This document shows, one piece after another, positions 35,939 through 45,095 of a stretch of DNA of 64,000 bases. The DNA lies in the NCBI GenBank assembly GCA_009268125.1, contig WBOU01000002.1, forward strand, positions 496,001 through 560,000, written 5' to 3'. The translations under genes and the position numbers were made by a program. Each line of letters starts with the position of its first letter. Position 1 is the first letter of the stretch. Origin of the DNA: Chloroflexia bacterium SDU3-3. Its GTDB lineage: Bacteria > Chloroflexota > Chloroflexia > Chloroflexales > Roseiflexaceae. The notes beneath the pieces are model-generated. The model worked only from the letters and a program-made list of their open reading frames with translations, was not told the DNA's origin and did not search any database.

Positions 35939-36077
35939 GCTGAAGACCTTTTGGCCACCATTCGCCATCGATGGTCGATGATGACGCATCGTAGAGGCAT
36001 CCGATGCATGCGATGCACGTGGGCGGGCACGAGACCCGCCTCGACGTCGATGGAAATCAACGCCCCATCCCACTAAT
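35939..36077. other. Structured gap between repeat array and hairpin element
   Basis: Contains ATCGATGGTCGATGATG-type imperfect palindromes and the inverted repeat GGGCGGGCACGAGACCCGCC at about 36021-36040. A comparable segment (GGGGCGGACACCAGGTCCGC at about 55652) lies near another copy of the dispersed hairpin element. No gene seen. Confidence 0.5.
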
Positions 36078-36250
36078 CCCATGCGGCGAAGGAGCCGCAA
36101 AAGTCTTGATGGCCATATGCACGAACGCCAGCAGCTAGGAAACGGCACGGGAACGCTCAACATTGGGGGATCGAAGGGGGTTACACCCCCTCGCGGGGTT
36201 CCTAGGGGCCAGGCCCCTAGGCGCCGCCCGCGCAGGGCATCCACCCACCC
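36078..36250 (+). repeat. Dispersed double-hairpin element, copy 1
   Basis: About 173 bp from CCCATGCGGCGAAGG to CATCCACCCACC. It contains AGGGGG-TTACA-CCCCCT (36175-36191) and the perfect inverted repeat CCTAGGGGCC-A-GGCCCCTAGG (36201-36221). It aligns along its length with the segments at 53456-53625 (inverted) and 55318-55484. Confidence 0.85.
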
Positions 36251-36360
36251 GACAAGCACGACCGCCATCGGCGAAAGCACACCCTAGCCGACCCGACGGC
36301 AACGTGCAATTTTGCCAAAAACGCCTCGGAAAGCCCGACTACGTGACACCATGTGAGGAG

Positions 36361-36405
36361 TTACACCCCCTCGCAGAGGCCCCAGGTGCCACCCGCGCAG
36401 GCGGG
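36361..36405 (+). repeat. Remnant of the double-hairpin element
   Basis: TTACACCCCCTCGCAGAGG and CCACCCGCGCAGG repeat two blocks of copy 1 with the central CTAGGGG hairpin eroded, so this looks like a decayed or deleted copy. It is preceded by GTGACACCATGTGAGGAG, which recurs almost exactly (GTGACACCATGTGAGCAG) near 55787. Confidence 0.6.
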
Positions 36406-36453
36406 AAACCCCGCTCTGCGGCGCGCGATCTGGCCTTCGCGCGTAGTTGCGGC

Positions 36454-36459
36454 TATAAT
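36454..36459 (+). promoter_or_regulatory. Minus-10 box for the SDR gene
   Basis: A TATAAT box lies 91 bp upstream of the ATG at 36550. No convincing minus-35 hexamer is present at 16-18 bp. Confidence 0.45.
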
Positions 36460-36549
36460 CAGCCCGCACCACCTTCGTATGGCAGGCGCGCGCCACCTGC
36501 GCCAAACGCGGGCCTGCGACCACAACGCTGAAATAAGGGAGAGCAGCCC

Positions 36550-37365
36550 ATGGCCACACCTGGCAATGTCATGATCATCACCGGGGCCTCAAGCGGGTTT
36601 GGAAAGCTGACGGCGCTGCTCGCGGCGCAGAAGGGCTACCGCGTGGTGGTGGCCGCCCGCCGCGCCGAGCGGCTGAATGAGCTGGTCGAGGAGATCGAGA
36701 TGAAGGGCGGCACCGCGCTGGCCATCCCCTGCGATGTGACCAAGCCCGAGGATCAGAAAAACCTGATCGACCAGACCATCCGCCGCTTTGGCCGGATCGA
36801 TGTGCTGGTGAATAACGCCGGCGTGCCGCTGAAGGAGAGCTTCGCCGAGGCTGCGATCGACGACCTGCGCCGCCAGTGGGAGACCAATGTGCTCAGCCTG
36901 GTGCTGCTCACCAAGCGCGCCCTGCCCGCCCTGCTGCGCTCGCACGGCGTGGTGATCAACATCGGCTCGATGGCGGGCCACTTCTCGCTGCCCGGCTGGG
37001 GCAACTACTTCCCCACCAAGGTCTCGGTGCGCAGCCTGAGCCACTCGCTGCGCCGCGAGCTGCTGCCCTATGGCGTGCGGGTGTCGCTGGTCGAGCCGGG
37101 GCCGTTCAAGACCGAGTTTGGCGAGATGGCCGGGGCCGAGATGCCCGGCCTAGAGCCGATACAGGTGGCCAAGAAGATCGTGAAGCTGGCCGAGCGCCCC
37201 AGCCGCACCGCGATCGTGCCGGGCTGGCTGGGCGTGGCGGTGCTGCTGGCGGGCGGCATCGCCGCGCTGCTGCCCGACGTGATCGACCTGGCCTATCTCC
37301 TGATCGGCAGGCGCAAGCTCGGCGGGGCGAAGGATGCCCCAGGTGCTACTGCGGTGGCATCCTGA
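36550..37365 (+). CDS. Short-chain dehydrogenase/reductase
   Basis: 271 residues. The nucleotide site TGASSGFGKLTALLA is at about 11-25, NNAGVPLKES near 91, the catalytic Ser in INIGSMAGHFS and the YxxxK pair in GNYFPTKVSVRSL. The arginines after strand 2 (AARRAERLNEL) favour NADPH. A C-terminal hydrophobic stretch (LGVAVLLAGGIAALLPDVID) suggests membrane association, seen in some SDRs acting on lipids. Substrate unknown. GGGAG site upstream; a small disordered protein gene follows. Confidence 0.9.
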   Translation: MATPGNVMIITGASSGFGKLTALLAAQKGYRVVVAARRAERLNELVEEIEMKGGTALAIPCDVTKPEDQKNLIDQTIRRFGRIDVLVNNAGVPLKESFAEAAIDDLRRQWETNVLSLVLLTKRALPALLRSHGVVINIGSMAGHFSLPGWGNYFPTKVSVRSLSHSLRRELLPYGVRVSLVEPGPFKTEFGEMAGAEMPGLEPIQVAKKIVKLAERPSRTAIVPGWLGVAVLLAGGIAALLPDVIDLAYLLIGRRKLGGAKDAPGATAVAS

Positions 37366-37428
37366 CGCCCGATCGCCGCTGGCACGCTCTCTGCATGGAG
37401 TCCTCACCACAACGAAGGAGGGACTACC

Positions 37429-37767
37429 ATGGCAGAGAAACAGCGCCATCCCAGGGGCAACGCCCCCGATCCGCAACACGAGGATGATAAGCCGCGACCC
37501 ACGCACTATGGCGTCGATGGCGTCGGCGGTGCTGGCGGCTCCTCTGGCACGGGCGGGCATCGCACCGCGCCAGCCTACGTAGGCGAGATCTCAGGCATCG
37601 ATGCCGAGATCGAGAGTGATGAGATCCCAATGCCGGGAAGCACCGGCAAGGCCGGGCCGACGAATGCGCGCCAGGGCCACACCGAAAACAGCATGAACGG
37701 CAAGAGCCGCGGCCCAGCCAGTGAGACTGAGCCGAGCCGCTCGCTTGGTAATGGCGATAACGACTAG
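37429..37767 (+). CDS. Small disordered hydrophilic protein
   Basis: 112 residues, rich in Gly, Pro, Asp, Glu, Asn and Ser with almost no hydrophobic runs (HEDDKPRPTHYGVDGVGGAG; EIESDEIPMPGSTGKAGPTN). GGAGGGAC lies before the ATG and a strong terminator follows its stop, so it is a real transcription unit end. No family recognised. Composition resembles stress-related hydrophilic proteins, but that is only an impression. Confidence 0.65.
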   Translation: MAEKQRHPRGNAPDPQHEDDKPRPTHYGVDGVGGAGGSSGTGGHRTAPAYVGEISGIDAEIESDEIPMPGSTGKAGPTNARQGHTENSMNGKSRGPASETEPSRSLGNGDND

Positions 37768-37778
37768 GCCCGAAGCAC

Positions 37779-37822
37779 AGGGGCGGGCGGCAGATAATAA
37801 ATCTGCCGCCCGCCCCTCTTTG
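37779..37822 (+). terminator. Intrinsic terminator after the small disordered protein
   Basis: Seventeen-base arms AGGGGCGGGCGGCAGAT / ATCTGCCGCCCGCCCCT around AATAA, followed by CTTTGTG. Confidence 0.85.
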
Positions 37823-37921
37823 TGCCGCGTGAATATCGATACACCAGCCCTCGCCTCACCCCTTGCGCTACCACACCCCGCCGCAGATCGCCAGCGCCAA
37901 AGCCCGCCCAAAGGGCTATGC

Positions 37922-37927
37922 TATAAT
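37922..37927 (+). promoter_or_regulatory. Minus-10 box for the HAD gene
   Basis: TATAAT 36 bp upstream of the ATG at 37963, with GAGAGGAA between them as ribosome site. No clear minus-35 hexamer. Confidence 0.5.
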
Positions 37928-37962
37928 ACGAAAACGAAACCTGAGAGGAATAGCTGGCAGGC

Positions 37963-38637
37963 ATGAGCACACACGACAACACACCCACCCGCGCCGCCCT
38001 GTGGGACATGGACGGCACCCTTCTCGACTCCGCCGAGTACCACTGGCTTTCGTGGCGCGACACGCTTGAGCAGGCTGGCTGGCCGGTAACCGAGACCTAT
38101 TTTCAGGCCACCTTCGGGCAGCGCAACGACGTGATCCTGCGCGGCCTGATGGGCGAAGATCTGAGCGACAGCGAGATCGCCCGCATCGGCGGCATCAAAG
38201 AGGAGCTGTACCGCCAGATGGTGCGCGAGCGCGGCATCCACCTGCTGCCGGGCGTGCGCCAGTGGCTCGATCGGCTGCAGCGGGCCGGGTTCCGCCAGGC
38301 CGTCGCCTCATCCGCACCGCGCGCCAACGTGGATGCGATTATCGATGTGCTGGACATCGCACAGTACTTCTCGGCGGTCACATCTGCCGAGGATGTGACC
38401 TATGGCAAGCCCGACCCGCAGGTCTTCCAGCTGGCCGCCCAGCGGCTGGGGGCGCACCCCGCCCACTGCGTCGTCTTCGAGGACGCCCCGGCGGGCGTCG
38501 AGGCCGCCCGGCGCGCCAGCATGCGCGTGGTCGGCATCCTCTCCACCCACGGCAGCCTTCAGGCCGATGTGGTTGTGCGCTCGCTTGAAGAACTGCCCGA
38601 GGACGCGATCGAACTGCTGCTCGCGCGTGAGAGCTAG
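37963..38637 (+). CDS. HAD superfamily hydrolase (phosphatase-like)
   Basis: 224 residues. Motif I WDMDGTLLDS is at about 12-21, motif II ASSAPRANVDAI near 112, motif III lysine in GKPDPQVFQLA, and motif IV VFEDAPAGVEAARRA. The helical cap follows motif I directly (C1 type), as in beta-phosphoglucomutases and sugar phosphatases. The substrate is not determinable. An acyltransferase gene follows 83 bp downstream. Confidence 0.92.
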   Translation: MSTHDNTPTRAALWDMDGTLLDSAEYHWLSWRDTLEQAGWPVTETYFQATFGQRNDVILRGLMGEDLSDSEIARIGGIKEELYRQMVRERGIHLLPGVRQWLDRLQRAGFRQAVASSAPRANVDAIIDVLDIAQYFSAVTSAEDVTYGKPDPQVFQLAAQRLGAHPAHCVVFEDAPAGVEAARRASMRVVGILSTHGSLQADVVVRSLEELPEDAIELLLARES

Positions 38638-38720
38638 CGATCTGCTTGCCAGAACACGCCGCCAATTCTTCTCCTCCGCTGCGCCACGCTCTACTGGCGC
38701 AGCGCCACATCTAGGGAGGC

Positions 38721-39404
38721 ATGGAAGCAGCCATGGGAATGTATACGAGCCGACATCCGGCAGCCCGCATCAAGATCCCTGCGCATCTCTTTATGAGCGT
38801 CATCCGGCTCTACTGCCGACTGAAGGTCGAGGGTAGCGAGCATATCCCCGAGCACGGTCCCTTCCTGCTGGTCGCCAACCACACCAGCCATGCCGACACC
38901 CCGCTGCTCTACGCCAGCCTGCCCTCGAAGCTATGGCCAAATGTGGTGGCCGCCGCCGCCAGCGACTACTTCTTCACCGGTGGGACGATGGAGAAGGTGT
39001 CGCGCGTGCTGTTCAACACCATCCCGATCGCGCGCAAGCCCAAGGTGGGCGTCGACCCGCTGCGCCACGTGGTGCGGGCGCTGCGCGAGGGCTACGGCGT
39101 GGTGCTCTACCCCGAGGGCACGCGCAGCCGCGATGGCTCGATGGCACAGTTCCGCAGCGGCGTGGGGCGGCTGCTGGCCGATTTCCCCTACCTGCCCGTG
39201 CTGCCCGCCTATATCGAGGGCACTGGCCGCGTGATGCCCAAGAACCGCGTCCTGCCGCGCCCCTACCCCGTGACCGTGCGCTTCGGGCCGGTGATCGACC
39301 ACCTGGTGGCCGACCCCGGCAACAAGCACACCTGGCGCGCGGTCTCGCGCGAGCTGCACGATGTGGTTGCGGCGCTCGGCGAGGGTCAGGCTAGTATCAA
39401 GTAG
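38721..39404 (+). CDS. PlsC-like 1-acylglycerol-3-phosphate acyltransferase
   Basis: 227 residues. Motif I NHTSHADTPLL (H-x4-D), the F-x-x-R region around NTIPIARKPK, motif III YPEGTRSRDGSM and motif IV LPVLPAYIEGTG are all present, so the protein should be an active membrane-bound lysophospholipid acyltransferase. The start is uncertain: ATGs at 38721, 38733 and 38739 are in frame, and GGAGG sits one base before the first. It shares a terminator with the opposing pncB. Confidence 0.9.
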   Translation: MEAAMGMYTSRHPAARIKIPAHLFMSVIRLYCRLKVEGSEHIPEHGPFLLVANHTSHADTPLLYASLPSKLWPNVVAAAASDYFFTGGTMEKVSRVLFNTIPIARKPKVGVDPLRHVVRALREGYGVVLYPEGTRSRDGSMAQFRSGVGRLLADFPYLPVLPAYIEGTGRVMPKNRVLPRPYPVTVRFGPVIDHLVADPGNKHTWRAVSRELHDVVAALGEGQASIK

Positions 39405-39452
39405 CAGCAGAACGCGGGCGCACCCACACTGGGTGCGCCCGCGTTCTGCTGC
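39404..39452. terminator. Bidirectional terminator between the acyltransferase and pncB
   Basis: A 22-bp perfect inverted repeat beginning GCAGCAGAACGCGGGCGCAC with loop ACACT; the plus-strand side runs into ATTTCT. Confidence 0.85.
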
Positions 39453-39463
39453 ATTTCTGCCCC

Positions 39464-41011
39464 CTACTTCGCGCGCGCCTCGGTGATCAGGCGCTCCTTC
39501 AGCTCCCACAGGGCCTGCGAGAGCGAGACGTGGTAGACATGCGGGTTCACCAGGCGCTTCACGCCGGGGTCGAGCCGCTTCACATCGGTGCGGCGGGCCA
39601 GGCGCATGTCGTCCAGCGTGGGCGGGTCGTACACCAGTTTGCCCTCGGCCAGCACATCCGCCAGCACCGGCTCGATCTGCGAGATATCGCTGGCGCGCAC
39701 GATGCGCGACTTGTTGATATCGCTGGGGTGGCGCAGGATGATCTGGTCCCACTCGCGCGGATCCTCATCCTCCAGCGTCAGCAGGTCGGCGGTGGCGCTG
39801 CCGCGCCGGTCGTAGAGCCGCCACAGCCGCTTGTTGCCGGGGTTCGGCGTCTTCTCCGCCGAGTCCGACAGCTTGATGGCGGGCGACCACACACCCTGGT
39901 GCTGCAGCGCCATCAGCTTATACACGCCGCCCAGGGCGGGCGCGCCCCACGATGTGATCAGGCGGGTGCCTACGCCGTAGGTCAGCCGCCGCAGCACCGC
40001 GTTGGCATCCAGCCCGTGGCGCTCGGCCTCCTCGCGGATCTGGGTCTTGATCTGCCAGATGATCATCTCATCCAGGTTGCTAGAGAGCACGATGCCCGCC
40101 TCGGGGAACCCGGCGTCATCCAGCATCTTGGCCACCTCGATCGTCAGGTAGGCCAGGTCGCCCGAGTCCAGCCGCACGCCCACCGGGCGGTGGCCCTTGG
40201 CGCGCAGCTCCTCGAACACGCGGATGGCGTTTGGAACGCCGCTCTCCAGCGTGTTGATCGTATCCACCAGCAGCAGGCAGTCGTCGGGGTAGGCCTCGGC
40301 GTAGGCGCGGAAGGCGTCAAGCTCGGTCAGGCCCATGGCCATGAAGGCCTGGATCATGGCGTGGGCGTGGGTGCCCTTGGGCTGGTAGCCCAGCGCGTGC
40401 GAGATGCCCACGTCGCTGGTGAAGTCGGCCCCGCCGATCAGCGCGGCCCGCCCGCCCTCGATCGCGCCGATGCCCTGCCCGCGCCGCACCCCGAACTCCA
40501 GCACCAGCTGGCCGCCGCCGCTCTCGCGGATACGCGCCGCCTTGGTGGCCACCAGCGTCTGGTAGTTGATGATGTTCAGCAGCGGCGTCTCGATGATCTG
40601 AGCCATGGCCAGCGGCCCGCGCACCACCGTCAGCGGGGTGTTGGGGTGCACCACGCGCCCCTCGGGGATGGCCTGCAGCGAGAGCGCCCCAAAGCTGCCG
40701 TTTTTGCGCAGCCAGGCCAGGAAATCATCGTGGAACAGCTGGCTGCCATCATTGGCCCGCTGGCTGCGCAGCATGGCCAGCTCCTCCTCGCCAAAGCGCG
40801 CGCCCTCCATCCACTCTAGCAGGGTGCCCAGCCCCGCGCTCACACAGTAGCCCGCCTGGTGTCCGCCGTAGTCGGGGTAGCTGCGGAAGTAGTGCTCGAA
40901 CTGCGCGGTGTTCTCGTGGATGCCCATGCGAAAGTAGAGCTGGGCCATCGTGAGCTGATACTGATCGGTGAAGAGGATCCCCTCGACCGCGCGGCGGCTA
41001 ACCTCTGGCAT
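39464..41011 (-). CDS. pncB: Nicotinate phosphoribosyltransferase PncB
   Basis: 515 residues. Turns nicotinate plus PRPP into nicotinate mononucleotide, the salvage arm of NAD synthesis. Family blocks: [15 protein letters not shown] (about 13-27), [36 protein letters not shown] with the phosphohistidine-region His, [17 protein letters not shown] and [11 protein letters not shown]. It is far from the nad operon, and I see no NrtR-like palindrome in the 100 bp upstream. Confidence 0.94.
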   Translation of the reverse strand: MPEVSRRAVEGILFTDQYQLTMAQLYFRMGIHENTAQFEHYFRSYPDYGGHQAGYCVSAGLGTLLEWMEGARFGEEELAMLRSQRANDGSQLFHDDFLAWLRKNGSFGALSLQAIPEGRVVHPNTPLTVVRGPLAMAQIIETPLLNIINYQTLVATKAARIRESGGGQLVLEFGVRRGQGIGAIEGGRAALIGGADFTSDVGISHALGYQPKGTHAHAMIQAFMAMGLTELDAFRAYAEAYPDDCLLLVDTINTLESGVPNAIRVFEELRAKGHRPVGVRLDSGDLAYLTIEVAKMLDDAGFPEAGIVLSSNLDEMIIWQIKTQIREEAERHGLDANAVLRRLTYGVGTRLITSWGAPALGGVYKLMALQHQGVWSPAIKLSDSAEKTPNPGNKRLWRLYDRRGSATADLLTLEDEDPREWDQIILRHPSDINKSRIVRASDISQIEPVLADVLAEGKLVYDPPTLDDMRLARRTDVKRLDPGVKRLVNPHVYHVSLSQALWELKERLITEARAK

Positions 41012-41492
41012 TGCGATGCTCCTTCGAGCACGGCACAGGTGCCGTGCCCTGCCTGATTGTGTTCAATACCTCTTGGCAAAACTGTACCACAAAGCGCCGA
41101 CGCGTAGCGGCCTGGGCCGTCGGAAGATTGTGCCGGGCGATACAGGTTATTTCGTCCTATGTCAATCTAGTACCTCTCTCACCCCCAGGCAAGGAACAAT
41201 AGGTACATTGAATCCTGCCAAAAATATGCTGATACTACAAGATGGGCGGGTGGTTGACGCTGGCAAGATTCTTGCCACATGCGCGATCATCTATACCAAC
41301 TCCAATGCGGCCCGCACACGGGCGCTCTCACGCGAAGACACCAAGGTGGGCGGTCTTGTTCCGGGGGTGGGTTTCCTTCCCCTTGTTTTGCGCATACGCT
41401 CGTTTATACCAGTAGCAAGGGCAACGCGGCCCCACACACGGTTCGCGATCTGCGCGCCCTGTCGACAAACAACTCTACCAGCGGAGGCTCAT
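41012..41492. other. Gap between pncB and a small membrane protein gene
   Basis: About 480 bp of mixed composition. A possible plus-strand promoter is TTGAAT (about 41208) with GATACT 17 bp later. No frame here looks like a protein on either strand. Confidence 0.4.
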
Positions 41493-41747
41493 ATGCTGGC
41501 AATGCTTGTTCAACTTTCGGTCGTTGGTATCTGGAGTGCGATGTTTGTCACCAATACGCGTCGGCTGCTGCGCCTTGCCCAGGCGGTCTCGATTGATTCG
41601 CTGCGCAACCATCCGCTGCGGCACCGGCTCAACCGTGTGTGGTGGTGGCTTGGCCGCGAGGAGTTCTGGCGGGCAGTGCAGTTCGACTGCCTCCACTGCG
41701 TGCAGCTGACCCTGGTGCTGCTGATGATGGCCTGGGGCATCCGCTAG
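41493..41747 (+). CDS. Small membrane protein (84 aa), unrecognised
   Basis: 84 residues from the ATG at 41493, with GGAGG five bases upstream. An N-terminal helix (MLAMLVQLSVVGIWSAMFV), a basic middle (RHRLNRVWWWLGREEFWRAV) and a C-terminal helix (CVQLTLVLLMMAWGI) suggest two membrane passes. Its stop abuts the stop of the converging SURF1 gene with no bases between. No family recognised. Confidence 0.62.
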   Translation: MLAMLVQLSVVGIWSAMFVTNTRRLLRLAQAVSIDSLRNHPLRHRLNRVWWWLGREEFWRAVQFDCLHCVQLTLVLLMMAWGIR

Positions 41748-42533
41748 CTAGCCGGGCCTGCCCTGCGCTGTGGGCAGCGCTTCTTCCAGCAGGTTGTGCC
41801 GCTGGCGATGCATGAACACCAGGTAGCCGCTCACCAGGATGATCGCAAACGAGAACCACTGGATGGCGTAGGACAGATGGTTCCCAGCGCTCGGCAGCTC
41901 GGTGGCGCTGCGCAGCGGGAAGCTGGTCTGCTCCTCGCCCTCGCTGGGCTGCTGCTCGATGAAGATCGGCAGTAGCGGCTCGGCCACCTGCTGCTGGATG
42001 CGCGCAATGTTGATGCGGAACCAGGCATCCAGCCGCGTCTGGCCGCTGGCGAGCGGCGGGTCGAATGGGGCCGCGTCGGCATCCTGCGACTGCTGCGCGA
42101 TGCCCTCGATCGTCACCTCGCCGCTGGGCGGTGCGAAGGCGGCGCGCTGGGCGGGGGATGATTGGTCGTAGGGGATCCAGCCGCGGTCGACCAGCAGGGC
42201 CTTGGTGGAACCGGCGATGTGAAATGGCGTGACGAGGTGGAAGCCGGTGGCACCGTTGAACGAGCGGTTGCGGCGCAGGATCTCCTGCGATGGCTCGAAG
42301 GTGCCGCGCACCTGGATGCGGCGGTAGTCGAGCGCGGCGGTGTCGAGGGCCTCGCCCCCGGTGAGCTCCACCACAGGCTGCGCCATACGCTCGCGCATCA
42401 GGTCGATCATGGCGAAGCGCTGGCCGAGCCGGTTGAGCTGCCAGATGCCCAGCCCGCAGAACACGATCGCCATCAGCACCACCAGCGCGGTGAATATGCC
42501 GCGGCGGCCTTGAAATAGATACTGAACAAACAT
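41748..42533 (-). CDS. SURF1 family cytochrome oxidase assembly protein
   Basis: 261 residues from the ATG at 42533. The N-terminal helix ALVVLMAIVFCGLGIWQLNR with the family's GxWQLxR signature, the central GTFEPSQEILRRNRS and VLVDRGWIPYDQ-like (LLVDRGWIPYDQSSP) blocks, and the C-terminal helix IQWFSFAIILVSGYLVFMH give the SURF1 layout. In other bacteria the protein delivers heme a to cytochrome oxidase. No oxidase genes are in this window. Confidence 0.92.
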   Translation of the reverse strand: MFVQYLFQGRRGIFTALVVLMAIVFCGLGIWQLNRLGQRFAMIDLMRERMAQPVVELTGGEALDTAALDYRRIQVRGTFEPSQEILRRNRSFNGATGFHLVTPFHIAGSTKALLVDRGWIPYDQSSPAQRAAFAPPSGEVTIEGIAQQSQDADAAPFDPPLASGQTRLDAWFRINIARIQQQVAEPLLPIFIEQQPSEGEEQTSFPLRSATELPSAGNHLSYAIQWFSFAIILVSGYLVFMHRQRHNLLEEALPTAQGRPG

Positions 42534-42775
42534 AGCCTTGTGTACGGTGCTCCATCGTTGGGAAGAACATAGCCTGGGATCGCCAGCTGGCCCTGATCGG
42601 TGCTGCGCGCTCCGGATGGGCATAGTCTAGCACGAAATGGGTGAGATTGTGAGAAAAATCTCCAGTTTACCAGGGCCTGCTACTTTCGTCTCTCTGGCCT
42701 TTTTTTATAAAAACGTTAGGGGTAAACCAGCGGTTTGCTTCCTGTCTGCCATCCATTCGTTTGCCATAGGCGTGC

Positions 42776-42781
42776 TATAAT
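42776..42781 (+). promoter_or_regulatory. Minus-10 box for the histidine kinase gene
   Basis: TATAAT 56 bp upstream of the ATG at 42838, in an AT-richer gap that starts at 42534 and otherwise shows nothing. The minus-35 is weak. Confidence 0.5.
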
Positions 42782-42837
42782 TTCAACGCGTTAAAAAAGC
42801 AGAGCCGTTTGGCACAGATCGTAGCAAGGTGCAGCAC

Positions 42838-45081
42838 ATGAGCCTTGAGGCCATTCCAGAGCAAGATCTTTTTGCCCAGCCAGCGCACGAGCCTGTGCCC
42901 AGCTCCGCCGCCATCCTGCTGCAGATCGCATCGCAGCTGGTGTCCATCCACGACCCCGACACCCTCTACCGCGCCATCCCCCAGAAGATCGCCGAGGCGC
43001 TGCCCAGCATCGATGCCAGCATCCTCTGGCTGTATAGCCCCCAGCAGAGCACGCTGCAGGTAGGGGCCTCGCACGGCCTTGAGAGCCAGGACAACCCAGC
43101 GTTCCTGCGCCAGATCCGCCTACGCCATGGCGAGGGCCTGGCTGGCAGCATCCTGCAGCGCAGCGACCCGCTGTGGGTCGATGGGCGGTCGCGCTACCGC
43201 GAGCTATCGGGGCCATACAACCAGCGCAATCAGGAAGGCCTGCGCCAGCTGTTCGACCTGATACCACGTGATATGAGCGCCGTGCTGCTGCCCCTGCGCG
43301 CCGGGGCCGATGTGATGGGTGTGCTGGAGCTGCTGAGCCTCAACCATCGCCCGCCGTTTGGCAGCAGCGATTTCCCCACCCTACAGCTGTTCGCCAATAT
43401 TGTGGCGTCAGCTATCCACAGCGCCCAGATCTACGTGCAGATGAAGACCGACCAGCGGCGGCTGGAGTCCTTCGGCGCGATCAGCACGGCGGTGAGCAGC
43501 GCCAGCGATCTGGATGAGCTGGTGAGCAACACGCTGGATGTGCTGATGGGCGTGGTGCAGGCCAACGCTGGCATGCTGCTGCTCTACAACCCCTCGCGGT
43601 CGAGCCTGACCCTGGGGGCGCAGCGGCACATGCCCGCCAGCTACGCCCAGCACCACGAGGAGATTGGCGTGGCCGACGCGGCCTGCGCCGAGGCCGTGCG
43701 CTATGGCCAGCCGATCAGCCGCCCGCTGCTGCCCGATGAGCAGGCCCTGATCGACGATGGCATGGCCAGCTGCATCTATCTGCCGCTGCTGGCCGGTGGC
43801 ACCGTGGCTGGTGTGGCCTGCATGTATGGCGTCGGCAACCTCTACGAGCAGATCGACACCCGCGTGCTGATGATGATCGGCAGCCTGGTGGGCTTCGCCA
43901 TCGCCAACGTGAAGCTCTACACCTACAGCGAGATCGAGCGCCAGCGGCTGGCGGCGGTGATCGGCGGTATCGCCGAGGGCGTGGCGCTGTGCGATGGCGA
44001 GGGGCGGCTGATCTTGGCCAACCAGACAGCTATGGACCTGCTCTCGCTGGAGCATGTGCCCTTCGGCCAGCAGGTGAGCGAGATGCCCGACTTCTACGGC
44101 ATCCGCAGGCTGAATGGCGACCCGCTGCCCGTGGAGGAGCACCCGCTGGCCAAAGCGCTCTCGGGCGAGATCTTCCACGACTACCGCGTGTTCCAGCGCG
44201 GTGCGAGCGGGCGCGATACCGTGATGAGCTTCAGCGGCGGGCCGGTGAATCAGGATGATCTCACCCAGGGCGCGGTGGTGGTGTTCCGCGATGTGACCGC
44301 CAGCCAGAAGGTTGAGCGCGCCAAGGATGATTTTCTGGCCGTGGCCGCCCACGAGCTGCGCAGCCCGCTGGCCGCCGTGCGCAGCTACACCGATCTGCTG
44401 GTGCGCCGCGAGCAAAAGCGCGACGAGGACTCGCCCGACCTGCGCGGCTTGACGATCCTGGCCCAGCAGGTGACCCATATGCTGCGCATGGTGGACAATC
44501 TGCTCGACGTGTCGCGCCTAGATGCCGACCAGGTGAGCCTGCAGATCCAGCAGGCCAACCTTGCCAGCCTGGTGCAGCAGGTGATCGAGCAGCAGCGCCC
44601 CTCGGCGGGCGAGCGCACGCTGAACCTGGAGATCAAGCAGCCCGATCTGACGATCGCCTGCGACCCGCTGCGCATCCGTCAGGTGCTGACCAACCTGGTG
44701 AGCAACGCCATCCGCTACAGCGCCAACGAGACCAGCATATCGGTTACGCTGGCCCAGGATCGGGTGGCCGACGTGCTGGCTCGCCACCCCGATGCGCTGG
44801 CGCTGCGCCACGCCGACGGCGGGCTGGCCCTGGCCGATGATCTGGCGCTGATCGCGGTAGAGGATCAGGGTGTGGGCATCTCCGAGGAGCAGCGCGCCAC
44901 GCTGTTCCGGCGCTACTCGCGCGGGCGCGAGCGGCGCGGCGAGGGCCTGGGCCTGGGTCTCTACCTGAGCCGCGAGTTTGTGCAGCGCCACGGCGGCCTG
45001 CTGTGGGTCGAGAGCGAGCTTGGGCGGGGAAGCACGTTCTACGTGGCCCTGCCGATGGAGCAGCCCGACGAGGGTTTTTAA
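42838..45081 (+). CDS. Sensor histidine kinase (GAF-GAF-PAS-HisKA-HATPase)
   Basis: 747 residues from the ATG at 42838 with AAGGTG before it; a GTG nine bases earlier is possible. Two GAF domains (about 20-175 and 190-350), a PAS domain (about 360-480: VIGGIAEGVALCDGEGRLIL) and the kinase core follow. The phosphoacceptor is His505 in VAAHELRSPLAAVRSY; the N box is LVSNAIRYSAN, G1 VEDQGVGISEEQ and G2 GEGLGLGLYLSREF. No membrane helix, so it senses a cytoplasmic signal. There is no response regulator beside it. It is followed after 14 bp by an M23 peptidase gene. Confidence 0.93.
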   Translation: MSLEAIPEQDLFAQPAHEPVPSSAAILLQIASQLVSIHDPDTLYRAIPQKIAEALPSIDASILWLYSPQQSTLQVGASHGLESQDNPAFLRQIRLRHGEGLAGSILQRSDPLWVDGRSRYRELSGPYNQRNQEGLRQLFDLIPRDMSAVLLPLRAGADVMGVLELLSLNHRPPFGSSDFPTLQLFANIVASAIHSAQIYVQMKTDQRRLESFGAISTAVSSASDLDELVSNTLDVLMGVVQANAGMLLLYNPSRSSLTLGAQRHMPASYAQHHEEIGVADAACAEAVRYGQPISRPLLPDEQALIDDGMASCIYLPLLAGGTVAGVACMYGVGNLYEQIDTRVLMMIGSLVGFAIANVKLYTYSEIERQRLAAVIGGIAEGVALCDGEGRLILANQTAMDLLSLEHVPFGQQVSEMPDFYGIRRLNGDPLPVEEHPLAKALSGEIFHDYRVFQRGASGRDTVMSFSGGPVNQDDLTQGAVVVFRDVTASQKVERAKDDFLAVAAHELRSPLAAVRSYTDLLVRREQKRDEDSPDLRGLTILAQQVTHMLRMVDNLLDVSRLDADQVSLQIQQANLASLVQQVIEQQRPSAGERTLNLEIKQPDLTIACDPLRIRQVLTNLVSNAIRYSANETSISVTLAQDRVADVLARHPDALALRHADGGLALADDLALIAVEDQGVGISEEQRATLFRRYSRGRERRGEGLGLGLYLSREFVQRHGGLLWVESELGRGSTFYVALPMEQPDEGF

Positions 45082-45095
45082 GCGGAGAAGACAGC

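Noticed and set aside
35509-36060. N-terminal extension of the coiled-coil gene through the repeat array
   Set aside because: The upstream start has no ribosome site and begins in palindromic non-coding DNA, while AGGAAGGAG stands 7 bases before the ATG at 35508. Kept as an open question in the findings, not annotated as coding.
35564-36076. Plus-strand protein of VLTRVRA repeats
   Set aside because: The frame is open only because the unit length is a multiple of three; there is no supporting start site or family resemblance.
36078-36250. Insertion sequence
   Set aside because: The element is about 170 bp, has no transposase frame and no clear target duplication; it is listed as a dispersed repeat.
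40968-41747. A 259-residue protein ending at 41747
   Set aside because: The upstream two-thirds lacks domain features and overlaps the pncB 5' end; the GGAGG-supported ATG at 41493 gives a coherent small membrane protein.
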